From Shewanella sp. SNU WT4 (GTDB lineage: Bacteria > Pseudomonadota > Gammaproteobacteria > Enterobacterales > Shewanellaceae), in contig NZ_CP041151.1 of assembly GCF_006494715.1 (NCBI RefSeq), forward strand, positions 310,001 to 374,000: a DNA stretch of 64,000 nt. Direction: 5' to 3'. The notes under the pieces were generated by a model, which saw only the letters and a program-made list of their open reading frames with translations, did not search any database and had not been told where the DNA came from. Position 1 is the stretch's first letter. Every line of letters begins with the position of its first letter. The position numbers and the translations under genes are program-made. Below, piece after piece: positions 30,701-44,399 of this stretch.

Positions 30701-30957
30701 ATCAAGCAATTATTTTTACTGATCTACAGCAATGGCAGGCGCAGCTGCAAGTGATGGTATTGCCAGTGCAAATCAATGGCACCACGCTTGATTGCCACAT
30801 TGGCCTTGGCTATCTATTGGCGGGGCAAGCTATGACTCAAGATGTTGAGCTAATTAATGCCGCGTTTGATGCTAAGCGTTTTGATATTGAAGATGAGTTA
30901 GAGCAAATCATTGAAGCACTAGGGGGCGAGATAGATGCCCCCATATGTTTAGAGTAA
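30697..30957 (+). CDS. yrdB: DUF1488 protein (YrdB-like)
   Basis: 86 residues starting MNQAIIFTDLQQW, similar in length and opening to E. coli YrdB (85 residues). Function unknown. The ATGA overlap with aroE implies coupled translation. The IS256-type target duplication starts 13 nt after the stop, so any native terminator or link to yrdA has been disrupted. Confidence 0.85.
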   Translation: MNQAIIFTDLQQWQAQLQVMVLPVQINGTTLDCHIGLGYLLAGQAMTQDVELINAAFDAKRFDIEDELEQIIEALGGEIDAPICLE

Positions 30958-30969
30958 TACTTTTATTTA

Positions 30970-30977
30970 GAGGCTTA
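30970..30977 (+). repeat. Target-site duplication of the IS256 element, left copy
   Basis: GAGGCTTA directly precedes the element and recurs at 32271-32278; eight bp is a normal IS256 duplication length. Confidence 0.88.
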
Positions 30978-32270
30978 GAGGGCGTTCAAAATTCTGTGTC
31001 AGGCTAATTTTTAAATTTCTAGCACGCTATCTAAACGCCCTTCAAAATAAATCGCTAACTGAGATAAACAAAGGCTCCAATTGTGGATTGGCATGGTCCA
31101 TTTATCTGAGGCGTTTAATATGCCTGCATAAAGTAGCTTCAACAAGCTATTTTCATTAGGAAAAGCACCTTTGGTTTTGGTGAGCTTTCTAAATTGGCGA
31201 TGTACCGCCTCAACGGCATTGGTCGTGTAAATCACTTTCCTGATATGTTCTGGGTACCTAAAATAATGGGACAAATTATGCCATTTGCGACGCCAAGAGT
31301 TGATTACCAGCGGATAAGCATCACCCCATTTGGCCTCCAGTTCGTCTAATGCCATCTCTGCGGCTTCTTTACTCACGGCTCGATACACAGGCTTTAAATC
31401 AGCCATAAACGCTTTCTGATGTTTTGAGGCGACATACTTCATTGAGTTGCGGATCTGGTGGATAACACATAGCTGTGTTTCCGTATTAGGGAAGATACTG
31501 GCTATCGCCTCAGGGAAACCGGTCAAGCCGTCAACACAGGCGATAAGAATATCTTTTACACCACGATTATTAAGATCGGTCAGTACTGATAGCCAGTAAT
31601 TAGCGCCTTCATTTTCGGATAAATGAAGCCCTAAAATTTCCTTTTTTCCTTTCATATTAAGCGCTAACAATGTGTAAACGGCTTTACTGACGTAACGCCC
31701 ATCCTCTTTGACTTTATAATGTATCGCATCAAGCCAAACGATAGGATAATGGCTATCTAATGGGCGCTGTTGCCACGCTTTAAGTTCGGGGATGAGTTTA
31801 TCAGTGATAGCACTGACGGTTGCGTTAGACACATTGATCCCATACATATCTTCAACATGTTGATTAATATCGCGATAGCTCATACCTATACTGAACATCG
31901 ATAACACTTTACGTTCGATTTCATCGGTTAGCGTAGTTTGATTTTTCTTAATAAACTGAGGTTCAAAAGTGCCATTGCGGTCTCTAGGGGTGTCTAACTC
32001 AAAGTTACCGGACGGATGCTTAATGGTCTTAGGGTTTTTGCCATTTTTACGATTAGGCAGAGGATCATGCGCTAAATGCTGCTCAAGCTCAGCCTGGAGA
32101 GCCGCTTCAGTGAGTTGCTTGATCAGTGGACCAAGAATGCTGTCTTTACCTGTGAGGCTTTTACCTGACTGCAGATCTTTAAGGGCTTGTTCGAAGTTAA
32201 AAGGTTGGGTCATGTGTCATTCCTGTTTTTGAATATTTTACTGAAATGACACAGAATTATGAACACTACC
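30978..32270 (-). mobile_element. Complete IS256-family insertion sequence, 1293 bp
   Basis: The element is bounded by 24-bp imperfect inverted repeats (30978-31001 and 32247-32270; 19 of 24 positions match, with AATTCTGTGTCA shared exactly) and by an 8-bp direct duplication of GAGGCTTA. It carries one intact transposase gene. Exact flanking duplications indicate a single, fairly recent insertion between yrdB and yrdA. Confidence 0.92.
31011..32213 (-). CDS. IS256-family transposase
   Basis: A 400-residue mutator-type DDE transposase. The first catalytic Asp is in YPIVWLDAIHYKVKEDG, the second in LIACVDGLTGFPEAI, and the Glu in YTTNAVEAVHRQFRKLTK; C/H residues in QLCVIHQIRNSMKYV are characteristic. 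The N-terminal KSLTGKDSILGPLIKQLTEAAL segment is the usual DNA-binding region. The frame is intact, so the element may be active. Confidence 0.95.
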   Translation of the reverse strand: MTQPFNFEQALKDLQSGKSLTGKDSILGPLIKQLTEAALQAELEQHLAHDPLPNRKNGKNPKTIKHPSGNFELDTPRDRNGTFEPQFIKKNQTTLTDEIERKVLSMFSIGMSYRDINQHVEDMYGINVSNATVSAITDKLIPELKAWQQRPLDSHYPIVWLDAIHYKVKEDGRYVSKAVYTLLALNMKGKKEILGLHLSENEGANYWLSVLTDLNNRGVKDILIACVDGLTGFPEAIASIFPNTETQLCVIHQIRNSMKYVASKHQKAFMADLKPVYRAVSKEAAEMALDELEAKWGDAYPLVINSWRRKWHNLSHYFRYPEHIRKVIYTTNAVEAVHRQFRKLTKTKGAFPNENSLLKLLYAGILNASDKWTMPIHNWSLCLSQLAIYFEGRLDSVLEI

Positions 32271-32278
32271 GAGGCTTA
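32271..32278 (+). repeat. Target-site duplication of the IS256 element, right copy
   Basis: Second copy of GAGGCTTA, immediately outside the right inverted repeat. Confidence 0.88.
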
Positions 32279-32307
32279 TATTCAGAGCGACACTCATTCA
32301 AATTGAA

Positions 32308-32355
32308 ACTAATTCAAAGTTAAACTAATTCAAAGTTAAACTAATTCAAAGTAAA
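32308..32355 (+). repeat. Three tandem copies of a 16-bp AT-rich unit
   Basis: The unit ACTAATTCAAAGTTAA occurs at 32308-32323 and 32324-32339, with a third copy carrying one change at 32340-32355. A degenerate partial copy precedes it. The array lies between the IS256 target duplication and the 3' end of yrdA. Confidence 0.9.
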
Positions 32356-32402
32356 AATCAGAGCGGCCTATATATAGCTAGCTTTTACAAAGACGAGCTT
32401 TA

Positions 32403-32936
32403 CTAAGGATTCATATACTCGTTTTTTAGACGCACATAATTATCCGCCGATTGCGCTAAAAATTGCATTTCACTGTCTTTGAGGGGTCTAGCTGCTTGCG
32501 CTGGACTACCTACATATAAAAAACCCGATTTCAGCGTCTTGTTTGGTGGCACTAAGGCGCCAGCGGCGAGCATGACATCATCTTCAATAATGACACCATC
32601 CAAAATAATCGCGCCCATGCCAACTAAAATCCGATTACCTAAGGTGCAGCCATGCAGCATGGCCTTATGACCTATGGTGACATCATCGCCAATGATTAGC
32701 GGAAAACCATCGGGGTTATGCTCAGATTTACGAGTGACATGCAAAACACTGCCATCTTGAACGTTCGAGCGCTTGCCGATGCGGATATGATTGACGTCAC
32801 CGCGAGCAGCAACCAAAGGCCAAATGCTGGCATCATCGTCCAAACGTATGTCACCGACTAATACAGCGCTACTATCTATATACACAGAATCAGAGAAATG
32901 CGGGCTAACACCTTTATAAGGGCGCAAATGGTTCAT
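32403..32936 (-). CDS. yrdA: Gamma-class carbonic anhydrase-like protein (YrdA)
   Basis: 177 residues forming a left-handed beta-helix of hexapeptide repeats (SAVLVGDIRLDDDASIWPLVAARGDV...). The three metal-binding His residues of the family can be placed in GSVLHVT and GHKAMLHG. The family includes gamma carbonic anhydrases, but E. coli YrdA has no proven activity. The ATG at 32936 was preferred over a TTG one codon earlier. In E. coli yrdA is also beside yrdB and an rRNA operon (rrnD). Confidence 0.9.
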   Translation of the reverse strand: MNHLRPYKGVSPHFSDSVYIDSSAVLVGDIRLDDDASIWPLVAARGDVNHIRIGKRSNVQDGSVLHVTRKSEHNPDGFPLIIGDDVTIGHKAMLHGCTLGNRILVGMGAIILDGVIIEDDVMLAAGALVPPNKTLKSGFLYVGSPAQAARPLKDSEMQFLAQSADNYVRLKNEYMNP

Positions 32937-33046
32937 CAAAAACTCTCATTACCAGCCAAAAGACCAGTATAAAGCTAAAAAAAGCAGCAGTCAGGTGGAT
33001 TTGTAAGCGAACGAATTGAAATGGCTGCTTTTAGTCATATTAGCGC

Positions 33047-33074
33047 TTGCGCAATTGGGTCAGCGCCCTATAAT
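33047..33074 (+). promoter_or_regulatory. rRNA operon promoter P1
   Basis: TTGCGC, a 16-bp spacer and a perfect TATAAT are followed by a GC-rich discriminator (GCGACCC), the kind that makes rRNA promoters sensitive to ppGpp and initiating NTP levels. It is about 380 nt before mature 16S. Confidence 0.8.
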
Positions 33075-33213
33075 GCGACCCACTGACACGGACAACGGCG
33101 CTGTAAAGCAACGATACTGAGTCAGGATGGAACTTGCGAAGTAAGTTAACCATGAGTGATTAAGGGTGTTAGGCGAAAGTTTAACCGCTTGGATCCAAGC
33201 CTGAAATAAGGGC

Positions 33214-33241
33214 TTGACCCACTCAGGTTTATGCGTAAAAT
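33214..33241 (+). promoter_or_regulatory. rRNA operon promoter P2
   Basis: TTGACC, 16 bp, TAAAAT, then a GC-rich discriminator. The -10 box lies at the centre of a perfect 7-3-7 inverted repeat (ATGCGTA at 33231-33237, TACGCAT at 33241-33247). Confidence 0.7.
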
Positions 33242-33266
33242 ACGCATCCCTAGCCCGTAGCGGCAA

Positions 33267-33279
33267 CGTTCTTTAACAA
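33267..33279 (+). promoter_or_regulatory. boxA antitermination site in the rrn leader
   Basis: CGTTCTTTAACAA resembles the E. coli rrn boxA (TGCTCTTTAACA), bound by NusB-S10 to prevent premature Rho-dependent termination. A related sequence recurs before 23S at 35089-35100. Confidence 0.75.
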
Positions 33280-33453
33280 GTAGAAGACAAGCAAATCTGT
33301 GTGGACATTCACAGTAGTTGATAAATCGACAACGATATAACACGTCTCGCAAGAGACTTCAACGAACGATGTCCGCATAACATGCAAATTTGATGATTTA
33401 TCATCGAATCGACAGAATTCATTGAGCAGGACCTTTGGGTCCGAACAAAACTT

Positions 33454-35000
<1,547 letters not shown>

Positions 35001-35088
35001 CCTATGCGATTTAGAATTACTGTTGAGTGTTCACACAGATTGCCTTGTCTTGTTGACGAGCAAAACATTACCTTCCTTTGAAGGGATG

Positions 35089-35100
35089 TCGTTCTTTAAA
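35089..35100 (+). promoter_or_regulatory. boxA-like site in the 16S-23S spacer
   Basis: TCGTTCTTTAAA within the 299-nt spacer. The spacer contains no tRNA gene; the rest holds stems likely used for RNase III processing. Confidence 0.6.
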
Positions 35101-35299
35101 AATTTGGAAAGCTGATAGTAGAACTTAGTGCGCGAGCATTAGGTGATACAAAATTGAGTTCTCAAAATACTTTAATCAAGTGTTTTAGATATTCTTTAAC
35201 TTCAGAAATGAAGTAAATCAAGGCGTTCTTTTGCGAAAGCAAGAGACAGTAAAACCAGCTAGTTGCAATAAGCTCAAGTGAAACTCATTTGGGTTGTAT

Positions 35300-38191
<2,892 letters not shown>

Positions 38192-38280
38192 ACAACCCAG
38201 ATGGGTTTTACTGAACAAGCCTGATAAAGAATCGAAAAATACTTGATTGAAGATTGAGTACTCAATAGCAAAAAATCCCA

Positions 38281-38356
38281 GGTCGCTTAGCTCAGCTGGG
38301 AGAGCACCTCCCTTACAAGGAGGGGGTCACTGGTTCGAGCCCAGTAGCGACCACCA
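38281..38356 (+). tRNA. tRNA-Val (anticodon TAC)
   Basis: 76 nt with a paired acceptor stem (GGTCGCT with AGCGACC), encoded CCA, GGTTCGAGC T-arm and anticodon TAC at 38314-38316. It lies between 23S and 5S, not in the 16S-23S spacer. Confidence 0.97.
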
Positions 38357-38388
38357 TATTTTTTCACAGCTTTCCGAATTTCCAAATT

Positions 38389-38508
38389 TGTCTGGAGACC
38401 ATAGCACTGTGGCACCACCTGATCCCATTCCGAACTCAGAAGTGAAACGCAGTCGCGCCGATGGTAGTGTGGGGTTTCCCCATGCGAGAGTAGGTCATCT
38501 CCAGGCGC
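38389..38508 (+). rRNA. rrf: 5S ribosomal RNA
   Basis: About 120 nt from TGTCTGGAGACC to the complementary TCTCCAGGC end. It contains CCGAACTCAGAAGTGAAACG and GATGGTAGTGTGGGG, the conserved loop B/E segments. Confidence 0.96.
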
Positions 38509-38532
38509 CTAATTTCTCGCAAGAGAGTCGAT

Positions 38533-38563
38533 AAAGCCTGTTGCTCACGCAACGGGCTTTTTT
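38533..38563 (+). terminator. rRNA operon terminator
   Basis: A 12-bp stem with one G-T pair (38533-38544 with 38549-38560), 4-nt loop, then a T-run to 38563. Confidence 0.92.
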
Positions 38564-38878
38564 CGTTTAGATTTTTTAAAGATTTATATACTACTTTTTG
38601 CTAGTTAGGGTACACGATGAGCACAGATTTCCAAGAAATTACCACTATCAGCGAGGGCGTAAGCTTCGGATGGCTAACGTTACTTGAAATATAAAGTCGG
38701 TTCCTGAGCAAGGTGCCAATGACAAAGCCAATCATTCCTTGAAAAGAGGCAATTACTGGCAATGCCGTCATGGAGCAGAGCAATTCTCATAGCCCTAAAT
38801 GTCATTGTTTTCGCTATTCACTCCTCACCATGGTCAATTATTTAAAATTGGCTGATACAATGGTGTCATTATTTCTAA
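38564..38878. other. Non-coding gap between rrn and murB
   Basis: About 315 bp with no supported gene. A minus-strand open frame of 60 codons (38601-38783) is hydrophobic but has no recognised family and no good ribosome site. A TACAAT at 38856 may be part of the murB promoter. Confidence 0.5.
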
Positions 38879-39910
38879 ATGAACAGCATCATGATTGGTA
38901 ATTCACTCAAGTCCTTTAACACCTTTGGTATCGATCAATCTTGTCTCGAATTTAAACTGGCCAATAATCGGCAGCTGTTAATTGCTATGGCGCTTGCGTG
39001 TCATCAACAAAGCCAACCAATGTTAATCATAGGTGGCGGTAGTAATCTGGTGCTGTTAGATGATTTTCTTGGGTGCGTCATTAAAGTCGATTCCCAAGGG
39101 CTAAAGGTGAGTGAAGATCAAGATTGGTATTATTTAGACGTTGAAGCTGGCGTTAACTGGCATGCCTTAATTGAGCAAACGTTAGCGCTGAATATGCCAG
39201 GTTTAGAGAATATGGCATTGATTCCTGGCTGTGTTGGCGCTGCTCCCATTCAAAACATTGGCGCTTACGGTAAAGAGTTTTGTGATGTTTGCGCTTGGGT
39301 TGAGTATCTTGATTTAACGTCTGGCGAAATCGTTAGATTAACCGCCGAGCAATGCGGCTTTGATTACCGTGAATCGGTTTTTAAGCACGAGTTACAACAG
39401 ACGGCCGTCATCTTAAGTGTTGGTATTAAATTAGCCAAATCATGGACGCCGCTACTCAATTACGGGCCGCTACAAGACTTTGATAAAGCCACAGTTACAC
39501 CCAAGCAAATATTTGACTGCGTGTGTGAAGTTAGGCGCAGTAAATTACCCGATCCCGCTATTTACGGTAATGCTGGCAGTTTCTTTAAAAATCCCATAGT
39601 CAATGTTGTCACCTACCAGCAGCTAGCTCGTAAGTTTCCGAGTATTGTTGGCTATGCACTTGATGATGGCCGCGTGAAATTAGCGGCCGGTTGGTTGATT
39701 GAGCATGCTGGCTTAAAGGGGTTTGAGTTAGGGCGAGCGGCAGTTCACAAACATCAAGCGTTAGTGCTGATTAATCTTGGTGGCGCCAGTGGCGCTGAGG
39801 TGGCAGCATTAGCGAATCATGTCGTGGCTAAAGTATATAGTTTGTTTGCAGTAACACTTGAGATTGAGCCCCGTTTAATTGCGAATCAGGGAGTAATAGC
39901 AGCGCTATGA
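38879..39910 (+). CDS. murB: UDP-N-acetylmuramate dehydrogenase
   Basis: It reduces UDP-GlcNAc-enolpyruvate to UDP-MurNAc with NADPH and FAD in peptidoglycan synthesis. The 343 residues show the FAD-binding GGGSNLVLLDD, NMALIPGCVGAAPIQNIGAYGKE and the substrate-side GNAGSFFKNPIV with the catalytic Ser. ATG at 38879 or the in-frame ATG at 38891 are both possible. The birA start overlaps its stop. The order rrn-murB-birA-coaA matches the E. coli rrnB flank. Confidence 0.96.
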   Translation: MNSIMIGNSLKSFNTFGIDQSCLEFKLANNRQLLIAMALACHQQSQPMLIIGGGSNLVLLDDFLGCVIKVDSQGLKVSEDQDWYYLDVEAGVNWHALIEQTLALNMPGLENMALIPGCVGAAPIQNIGAYGKEFCDVCAWVEYLDLTSGEIVRLTAEQCGFDYRESVFKHELQQTAVILSVGIKLAKSWTPLLNYGPLQDFDKATVTPKQIFDCVCEVRRSKLPDPAIYGNAGSFFKNPIVNVVTYQQLARKFPSIVGYALDDGRVKLAAGWLIEHAGLKGFELGRAAVHKHQALVLINLGGASGAEVAALANHVVAKVYSLFAVTLEIEPRLIANQGVIAAL

Positions 39911-40872
39911 TAGATCACTGGCAGCGGAAGCGACAAATTTTAGAATTATTAACCAGCGGGCATTTTATCTCTGGTGAGCGCATAGCGCAGGAGCTGGGCG
40001 TGAGCCGCAGCGCTATCAACAAACATATTGATGGCTTAATCGCGCTCGGCGTGGCGATATACAGCGTCAAAGGCAAAGGTTATAAACTGGCGAGTGCAGT
40101 GCAACTTGCGGATGCTGATAAGCTTAAAAGTGCGATTTCCTCGCGCAGCTTTTATTTCGATCAAATAGATTCAACCAATGCCTTTGTGTTGAGTCATGTT
40201 AATGATTTAGAGCGTGGTGATATTTGTGTGGCAGAAAGCCAAACCAGTGGCCGCGGTCGTCGTGGTAAAACTTGGGCTTCGCCTTATGGTAGCCACTTGT
40301 ATTTTACCCAGTATTGGCAAACCAGTAGCAACATGACTCAATTAATGGGATTGAGCCTAGTCGTTGGCTGCAGTTTAGTTAAGGTGCTTGAGTCTTTTGG
40401 TGTCAGCGAGTTAGGATTAAAGTGGCCTAATGATATTTATCGCTCAGGCAAAAAGTTAGCTGGAATTTTAGTTGAGCTGCAAGGACAGGCCGATGGCGGC
40501 TGTCATTTGGCCATTGGCATAGGCGTCAATATTTGTATGCCAGAGCAAAGTGGACTAGATATCAGTCAGCCATGGAGTGATTTAGCAGATATAGTCAAAG
40601 ACTTGAATAAGAGCGATATCATTATAGCTCTGCAGCAAGAGTTAACGCGTGATTTACTGCAATTTGAGCAAGCAGGATTAGCGGCGTTTATGAGTCGCTG
40701 GCAACGCAGTGACATCTTTATTGGCAAAACTGTGAATATTCATATGGGCGATAAGATGGAAACTGGTCGCTATCTGGGGATTGATGAGCAGGGAGGGATA
40801 AGGCTTGCCACCGAACTGGAAGAAAAAAGCTTTATCGGTGGCGAAATAACCCTGAGACAATCACATTCTTAA
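39907..40872 (+). CDS. birA: Biotin-protein ligase and biotin operon repressor
   Basis: A 321-residue bifunctional BirA. The N-terminal winged helix ([25 protein letters not shown]) binds the bio operator; the central ligase domain has the biotinyl-AMP loop [14 protein letters not shown] and KWPNDIY with the catalytic Lys; an SH3-like C-terminal domain follows. The presence of the HTH means it should repress biotin genes as well as charge BCCP. It overlaps murB by 4 nt and its tail overlaps the convergent coaA by 12 nt. Confidence 0.96.
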   Translation: MIDHWQRKRQILELLTSGHFISGERIAQELGVSRSAINKHIDGLIALGVAIYSVKGKGYKLASAVQLADADKLKSAISSRSFYFDQIDSTNAFVLSHVNDLERGDICVAESQTSGRGRRGKTWASPYGSHLYFTQYWQTSSNMTQLMGLSLVVGCSLVKVLESFGVSELGLKWPNDIYRSGKKLAGILVELQGQADGGCHLAIGIGVNICMPEQSGLDISQPWSDLADIVKDLNKSDIIIALQQELTRDLLQFEQAGLAAFMSRWQRSDIFIGKTVNIHMGDKMETGRYLGIDEQGGIRLATELEEKSFIGGEITLRQSHS

Positions 40873-41808
40873 AAACACTTGATCCATGCGATGCTGCCCG
40901 CCTTTGCGCAAAATAAGGTGGGCTCGCTCTCGCGTTGGTAAGATGTTTTGGCGTAAATTGGGGCCATTAATGGTGTCCCAAATATTACTTGCTGTCTCAA
41001 TAGCTTGCTGATCGTTAAGGCTTGCGTAGTGATGGAAAAATGATTTCGGATCACTGAAGGCACCACTTCTAAAACGTAAAAACCTATTGATATACCAGTT
41101 TTTCAATAAGGTATCATCAGCATCTACGTAGATAGAAAAATCAACAAAATCAGAAACAAAAGGCCGTTTTATATCAACTGGCGCATCAAGACCTGTCTGT
41201 AAAACATTGAGGCCTTCGATGATAAGAATGTCTGGTTGATTAATGACTTGCTGCTCAGCCACGCGATCATAGGTGATGTGCGAGTAGATGGGCGCTGTCA
41301 CATTCTTAAGTCCTGCTTTAATAGCAGACACAAACTCAATCAGCATTTTAGTGTCATAGCTTTCAGGAAAGCCTTTGCGCTTTAGGAGGCCTTTACGCTT
41401 AAGGGTGGCTAACGGATAAAGAAAGCCATCGGTAGTCACTAAGTCTACTCTTGGGTGTTCAGGCCAGCGCTGCAACAAAGCCTGTAAAATGCGGGCAGTC
41501 GTACTTTTACCCACAGCAACACTACCCGCAATACTGATGATATAAGGGCTACGATGAGGTTGCTGACCTAAAAACTGTTCCACGACTTGGCCGCGAACTT
41601 GTTTAGCACCAATAATGAGGTTTAATAGTCGACTCAGAGGCAAATAAATGTCAGTGACCTCTTGCAAGGAAAGATCTTCGTTGAGTCCCTGTAAATCAGC
41701 GATATCTTGCTGAGATAAAGTCAAAGGTACTGCATTACGTAACTCAGCCCACTGTTGGCGCGCAAAAGGCATATACAAGGCGGCTTGGGTGCTATTTTGT
41801 ACTGGCAT
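40861..41808 (-). CDS. coaA: Pantothenate kinase, type I
   Basis: It phosphorylates pantothenate, the regulated first step of CoA synthesis. From the ATG at 41808 ([15 protein letters not shown]) it has 315 residues (E. coli 316). The P-loop is [13 protein letters not shown], with [11 protein letters not shown] and [13 protein letters not shown] further on. An upstream in-frame extension to 41907 is not supported by homologues. It is convergent with birA, the 3' ends overlapping by 12 bp. Confidence 0.95.
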   Translation of the reverse strand: MPVQNSTQAALYMPFARQQWAELRNAVPLTLSQQDIADLQGLNEDLSLQEVTDIYLPLSRLLNLIIGAKQVRGQVVEQFLGQQPHRSPYIISIAGSVAVGKSTTARILQALLQRWPEHPRVDLVTTDGFLYPLATLKRKGLLKRKGFPESYDTKMLIEFVSAIKAGLKNVTAPIYSHITYDRVAEQQVINQPDILIIEGLNVLQTGLDAPVDIKRPFVSDFVDFSIYVDADDTLLKNWYINRFLRFRSGAFSDPKSFFHHYASLNDQQAIETASNIWDTINGPNLRQNILPTRERAHLILRKGGQHRMDQVFLRM

Positions 41809-41970
41809 TCGAGGTCCTCTATTAAGCCCTGCACAGTACACCATACTAACAGTTGTCGACAACCCTTGGCGTGAGTAAATGTTAATGGCATAAAAAATGA
41901 ACGGCAAGCCTTGTATTCGTTCAAAAAAGCAGCCGTTGATGCAATGTTTGAGAATAATTGCATTTTTCTA

Positions 41971-41999
41971 TTGCGCTCGCGGCAATTATTCCATATTAT
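41971..41999 (+). promoter_or_regulatory. Promoter of the tRNA-tuf operon
   Basis: TTGCGC, 17-bp spacer, TATTAT, then a GC-rich stretch (CCGCTCCG) as in stringently controlled stable-RNA promoters. The first tRNA begins 18 nt downstream. Confidence 0.75.
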
Positions 42000-42016
42000 C
42001 CGCTCCGAAATGACAC

Positions 42017-42092
<76 letters not shown>

Positions 42093-42099
42093 TTTTTCT

Positions 42100-42184
42100 G
42101 GAGGGGTTCCCGAGTGGCCAAAGGGATCAGACTGTAAATCTGACGGCTCAGCCTTCGAAGGTTCGAATCCTTCTCCCTCCACCA
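42100..42184 (+). tRNA. tyrU: tRNA-Tyr (anticodon GTA)
   Basis: 85 nt with the long variable arm of class II tRNAs; GACTGTAAATCTG carries anticodon GTA; CCA encoded. It starts 7 nt after tRNA-Thr. Confidence 0.97.
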
Positions 42185-42217
42185 TATTCCTAGTGTTAGG
42201 TAGCCTGATTAGGTTGC

Positions 42218-42291
42218 GCGGGCATCGTATAATGGTATTACTCCAGCCTTCCAAGCTGATAACGCGGGTTCGATTCCCGCTGCCCGCTCCA
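42218..42291 (+). tRNA. glyT: tRNA-Gly (anticodon TCC)
   Basis: 74 nt; acceptor GCGGGCA with TGCCCGC, anticodon TCC in CCTTCCAAG, CCA encoded. Confidence 0.97.
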
Positions 42292-42299
42292 AATTTGTT

Positions 42300-42375
<76 letters not shown>

Positions 42376-42483
42376 TCATTTCAAGCTCCTTTATACTAAA
42401 TAACGATTCGATGCTAATAATATGCATCGAATTTTTTCACATGTGCAGTTTTCATCACCAAGATGTTGGATTGAGGCAAAACC

Positions 42484-43668
42484 ATGGCTAAAGCTAAATT
42501 TGAACGTAAAAAACCCCACGTTAACGTGGGCACCATCGGTCACGTTGACCATGGTAAAACCACTCTGACCGCTGCTATTTCACACGTACTGGCTAAGACC
42601 TACGGTGGTGAAGCTCGTGATTTCGCACAAATCGATAACGCTCCAGAAGAGCGTGAGCGCGGTATTACCATTAATACCTCTCACATCGAATATGACACTC
42701 CTTCACGCCACTATGCGCACGTAGACTGTCCAGGCCACGCCGATTATGTTAAAAACATGATCACTGGTGCTGCTCAGATGGACGGCGCTATCCTGGTAGT
42801 TGCTTCTACTGATGGTCCAATGCCACAGACTCGCGAGCACATCCTGCTTTCTCGCCAGGTAGGTGTACCTTTCATCATCGTATTCATGAACAAGTGTGAC
42901 ATGGTAGATGACGAAGAGCTGCTGGAACTGGTTGAGATGGAAGTTCGTGAACTGCTGTCTGAATACGACTTCCCAGGTGATGATTTACCAGTAATTCAGG
43001 GTTCTGCTCTGAAAGCACTGGAAGGCGAGCCTGAGTGGGAAGCTAAGATCATTGAACTGGCAGAAGCCCTGGATTCTTACATTCCAGAGCCAGAGCGTGA
43101 CATCGATAAGCCATTCCTGCTGCCAATCGAAGACGTATTCTCTATTTCAGGCCGTGGTACAGTAGTAACTGGTCGTGTAGAGCGCGGTATCGTTAAAGTT
43201 GGTGACGAAGTAGAAATCGTTGGTGTTCGTGACACTACTAAGACTACTTGTACTGGCGTAGAAATGTTCCGTAAGCTGCTGGACGAAGGTCGTGCAGGTG
43301 AGAACTGTGGTGTTCTGTTACGTGGTACTAAGCGTGATGACGTAGAACGTGGTCAAGTACTGGCTAAGCCAGGCTCAATCAACCCACACACTACTTTTGA
43401 ATCAGAAGTATACGTACTGTCTAAAGATGAAGGCGGACGTCACACTCCATTCTTCAAAGGCTACCGTCCACAGTTCTACTTCCGTACAACTGACGTAACC
43501 GGTACTATCGAACTGCCAGAAGGCGTTGAAATGGTAATGCCAGGCGACAACATCAAGATGGTTGTTACCCTGATTTGCCCAATCGCGATGGACGAAGGTT
43601 TACGCTTCGCTATCCGTGAAGGTGGCCGTACTGTTGGTGCTGGTGTTGTTGCTAAGATCATCGCTTAA
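42484..43668 (+). CDS. tufB: Elongation factor Tu, copy 1 (tRNA-linked)
   Basis: A GTPase that delivers aminoacyl-tRNA to the ribosome. 394 residues with G1 [10 protein letters not shown]3 DCPGHADYV and G4 NKCD, followed by the two beta-barrel domains. It starts at ATG with GAGG upstream. Protein identical to the second copy at 59296; the DNA differs at only about a dozen silent positions. The tRNA-tufB arrangement matches E. coli. Confidence 0.98.
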   Translation: MAKAKFERKKPHVNVGTIGHVDHGKTTLTAAISHVLAKTYGGEARDFAQIDNAPEERERGITINTSHIEYDTPSRHYAHVDCPGHADYVKNMITGAAQMDGAILVVASTDGPMPQTREHILLSRQVGVPFIIVFMNKCDMVDDEELLELVEMEVRELLSEYDFPGDDLPVIQGSALKALEGEPEWEAKIIELAEALDSYIPEPERDIDKPFLLPIEDVFSISGRGTVVTGRVERGIVKVGDEVEIVGVRDTTKTTCTGVEMFRKLLDEGRAGENCGVLLRGTKRDDVERGQVLAKPGSINPHTTFESEVYVLSKDEGGRHTPFFKGYRPQFYFRTTDVTGTIELPEGVEMVMPGDNIKMVVTLICPIAMDEGLRFAIREGGRTVGAGVVAKIIA

Positions 43669-43694
43669 TTGCGAACTTAGTTAGACACTAAAAG

Positions 43695-43717
43695 AGGAGA
43701 CTTAGGTCTCCTTTTTT
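43695..43717 (+). terminator. tufB terminator
   Basis: Stem AGGAGAC/GTCTCCT with TTAG loop, then six T. The same sequence, with about 26 nt before it, follows the second tuf gene. Confidence 0.92.
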
Positions 43718-43929
43718 GTTTTCTGAATTTAATCAGGGTTAACTAGATTGCTATAGGATTACTGGTCTGAATAAAAATCATCTCATTAAGCGTGGATTTT
43801 TAAAAATCTTGAATTAATGCGAGATCATCGAGGCTGTACAACCTTGCGGTTGAGGCTGATTCAGAATACAATCTATGGCCGATTTTTAACCCTTTAACTG
43901 TTTCTGCATGGGCAGTTAGCTTGGGCAAG

Positions 43930-43960
43930 TTGAACTATCCGGGATGCTCTTGTGTATAAT
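43930..43960 (+). promoter_or_regulatory. Promoter of secE-nusG
   Basis: TATAAT at 43955-43960, 59 nt before secE. The best -35 is TTGAAC at 43930 with a long 19-bp spacer. The rest of the 300-nt gap after the tufB terminator shows no gene. Confidence 0.6.
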
Positions 43961-44018
43961 GCCGGATATTGGTATTTACTAAACAAGCACAGCTCCAAGC
44001 GAATAACGGACTAAACCG

Positions 44019-44390
44019 ATGACAACGAATACTGAAGAACAGGGTAATTCTCTGGATATGGTGAAATGGGGTGTAGTCATCCTGTTGCTGGCAGCCGCTG
44101 TGATCGGCAACCAGTATTTTAGCGATACCAGCGTATTGGTTCGCGTTTTAGCGGTTGTGGGTGCGTTTGCTGTTGCAGGCGTAATTGCATTGCAAACAGC
44201 CAAGGGCCAGATGGCTCTGGCATTTGCTCGTGAATCGCAAATTGAAGTACGCAAAGTTATTTGGCCAACACGCCAAGAAGCGCTGAATACGACTTTTATC
44301 GTATTAGCTGCTACTGGTGTTTTGGCATTAATTTTGTGGGGACTGGACGCCATTCTGCTACGAATTGTAAACTTTATCACTGGCGTATAG
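44019..44390 (+). CDS. secE: Preprotein translocase subunit SecE
   Basis: Inner-membrane subunit that clamps the SecYEG channel. 123 residues with three predicted membrane segments, the length of the long gammaproteobacterial form; the conserved amphipathic and hinge region is EVRKVIWPTRQEALNTTFIVL, followed by the essential third helix. It precedes nusG by 9 nt. Confidence 0.95.
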   Translation: MTTNTEEQGNSLDMVKWGVVILLLAAAVIGNQYFSDTSVLVRVLAVVGAFAVAGVIALQTAKGQMALAFARESQIEVRKVIWPTRQEALNTTFIVLAATGVLALILWGLDAILLRIVNFITGV

Positions 44391-44399
44391 GCACCATAG

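Noticed and set aside
35001..35299. Possible tRNA genes in the 16S-23S spacer
   Set aside because: No cloverleaf, GGTTCGA-type T-arm or CCA end was found; the only operon tRNA is tRNA-Val after 23S.
38601..38783. Minus-strand 60-codon hydrophobic open frame between rrn and murB
   Set aside because: No recognised family, no convincing ribosome site and no conserved neighbour; kept only as part of a non-coding gap.
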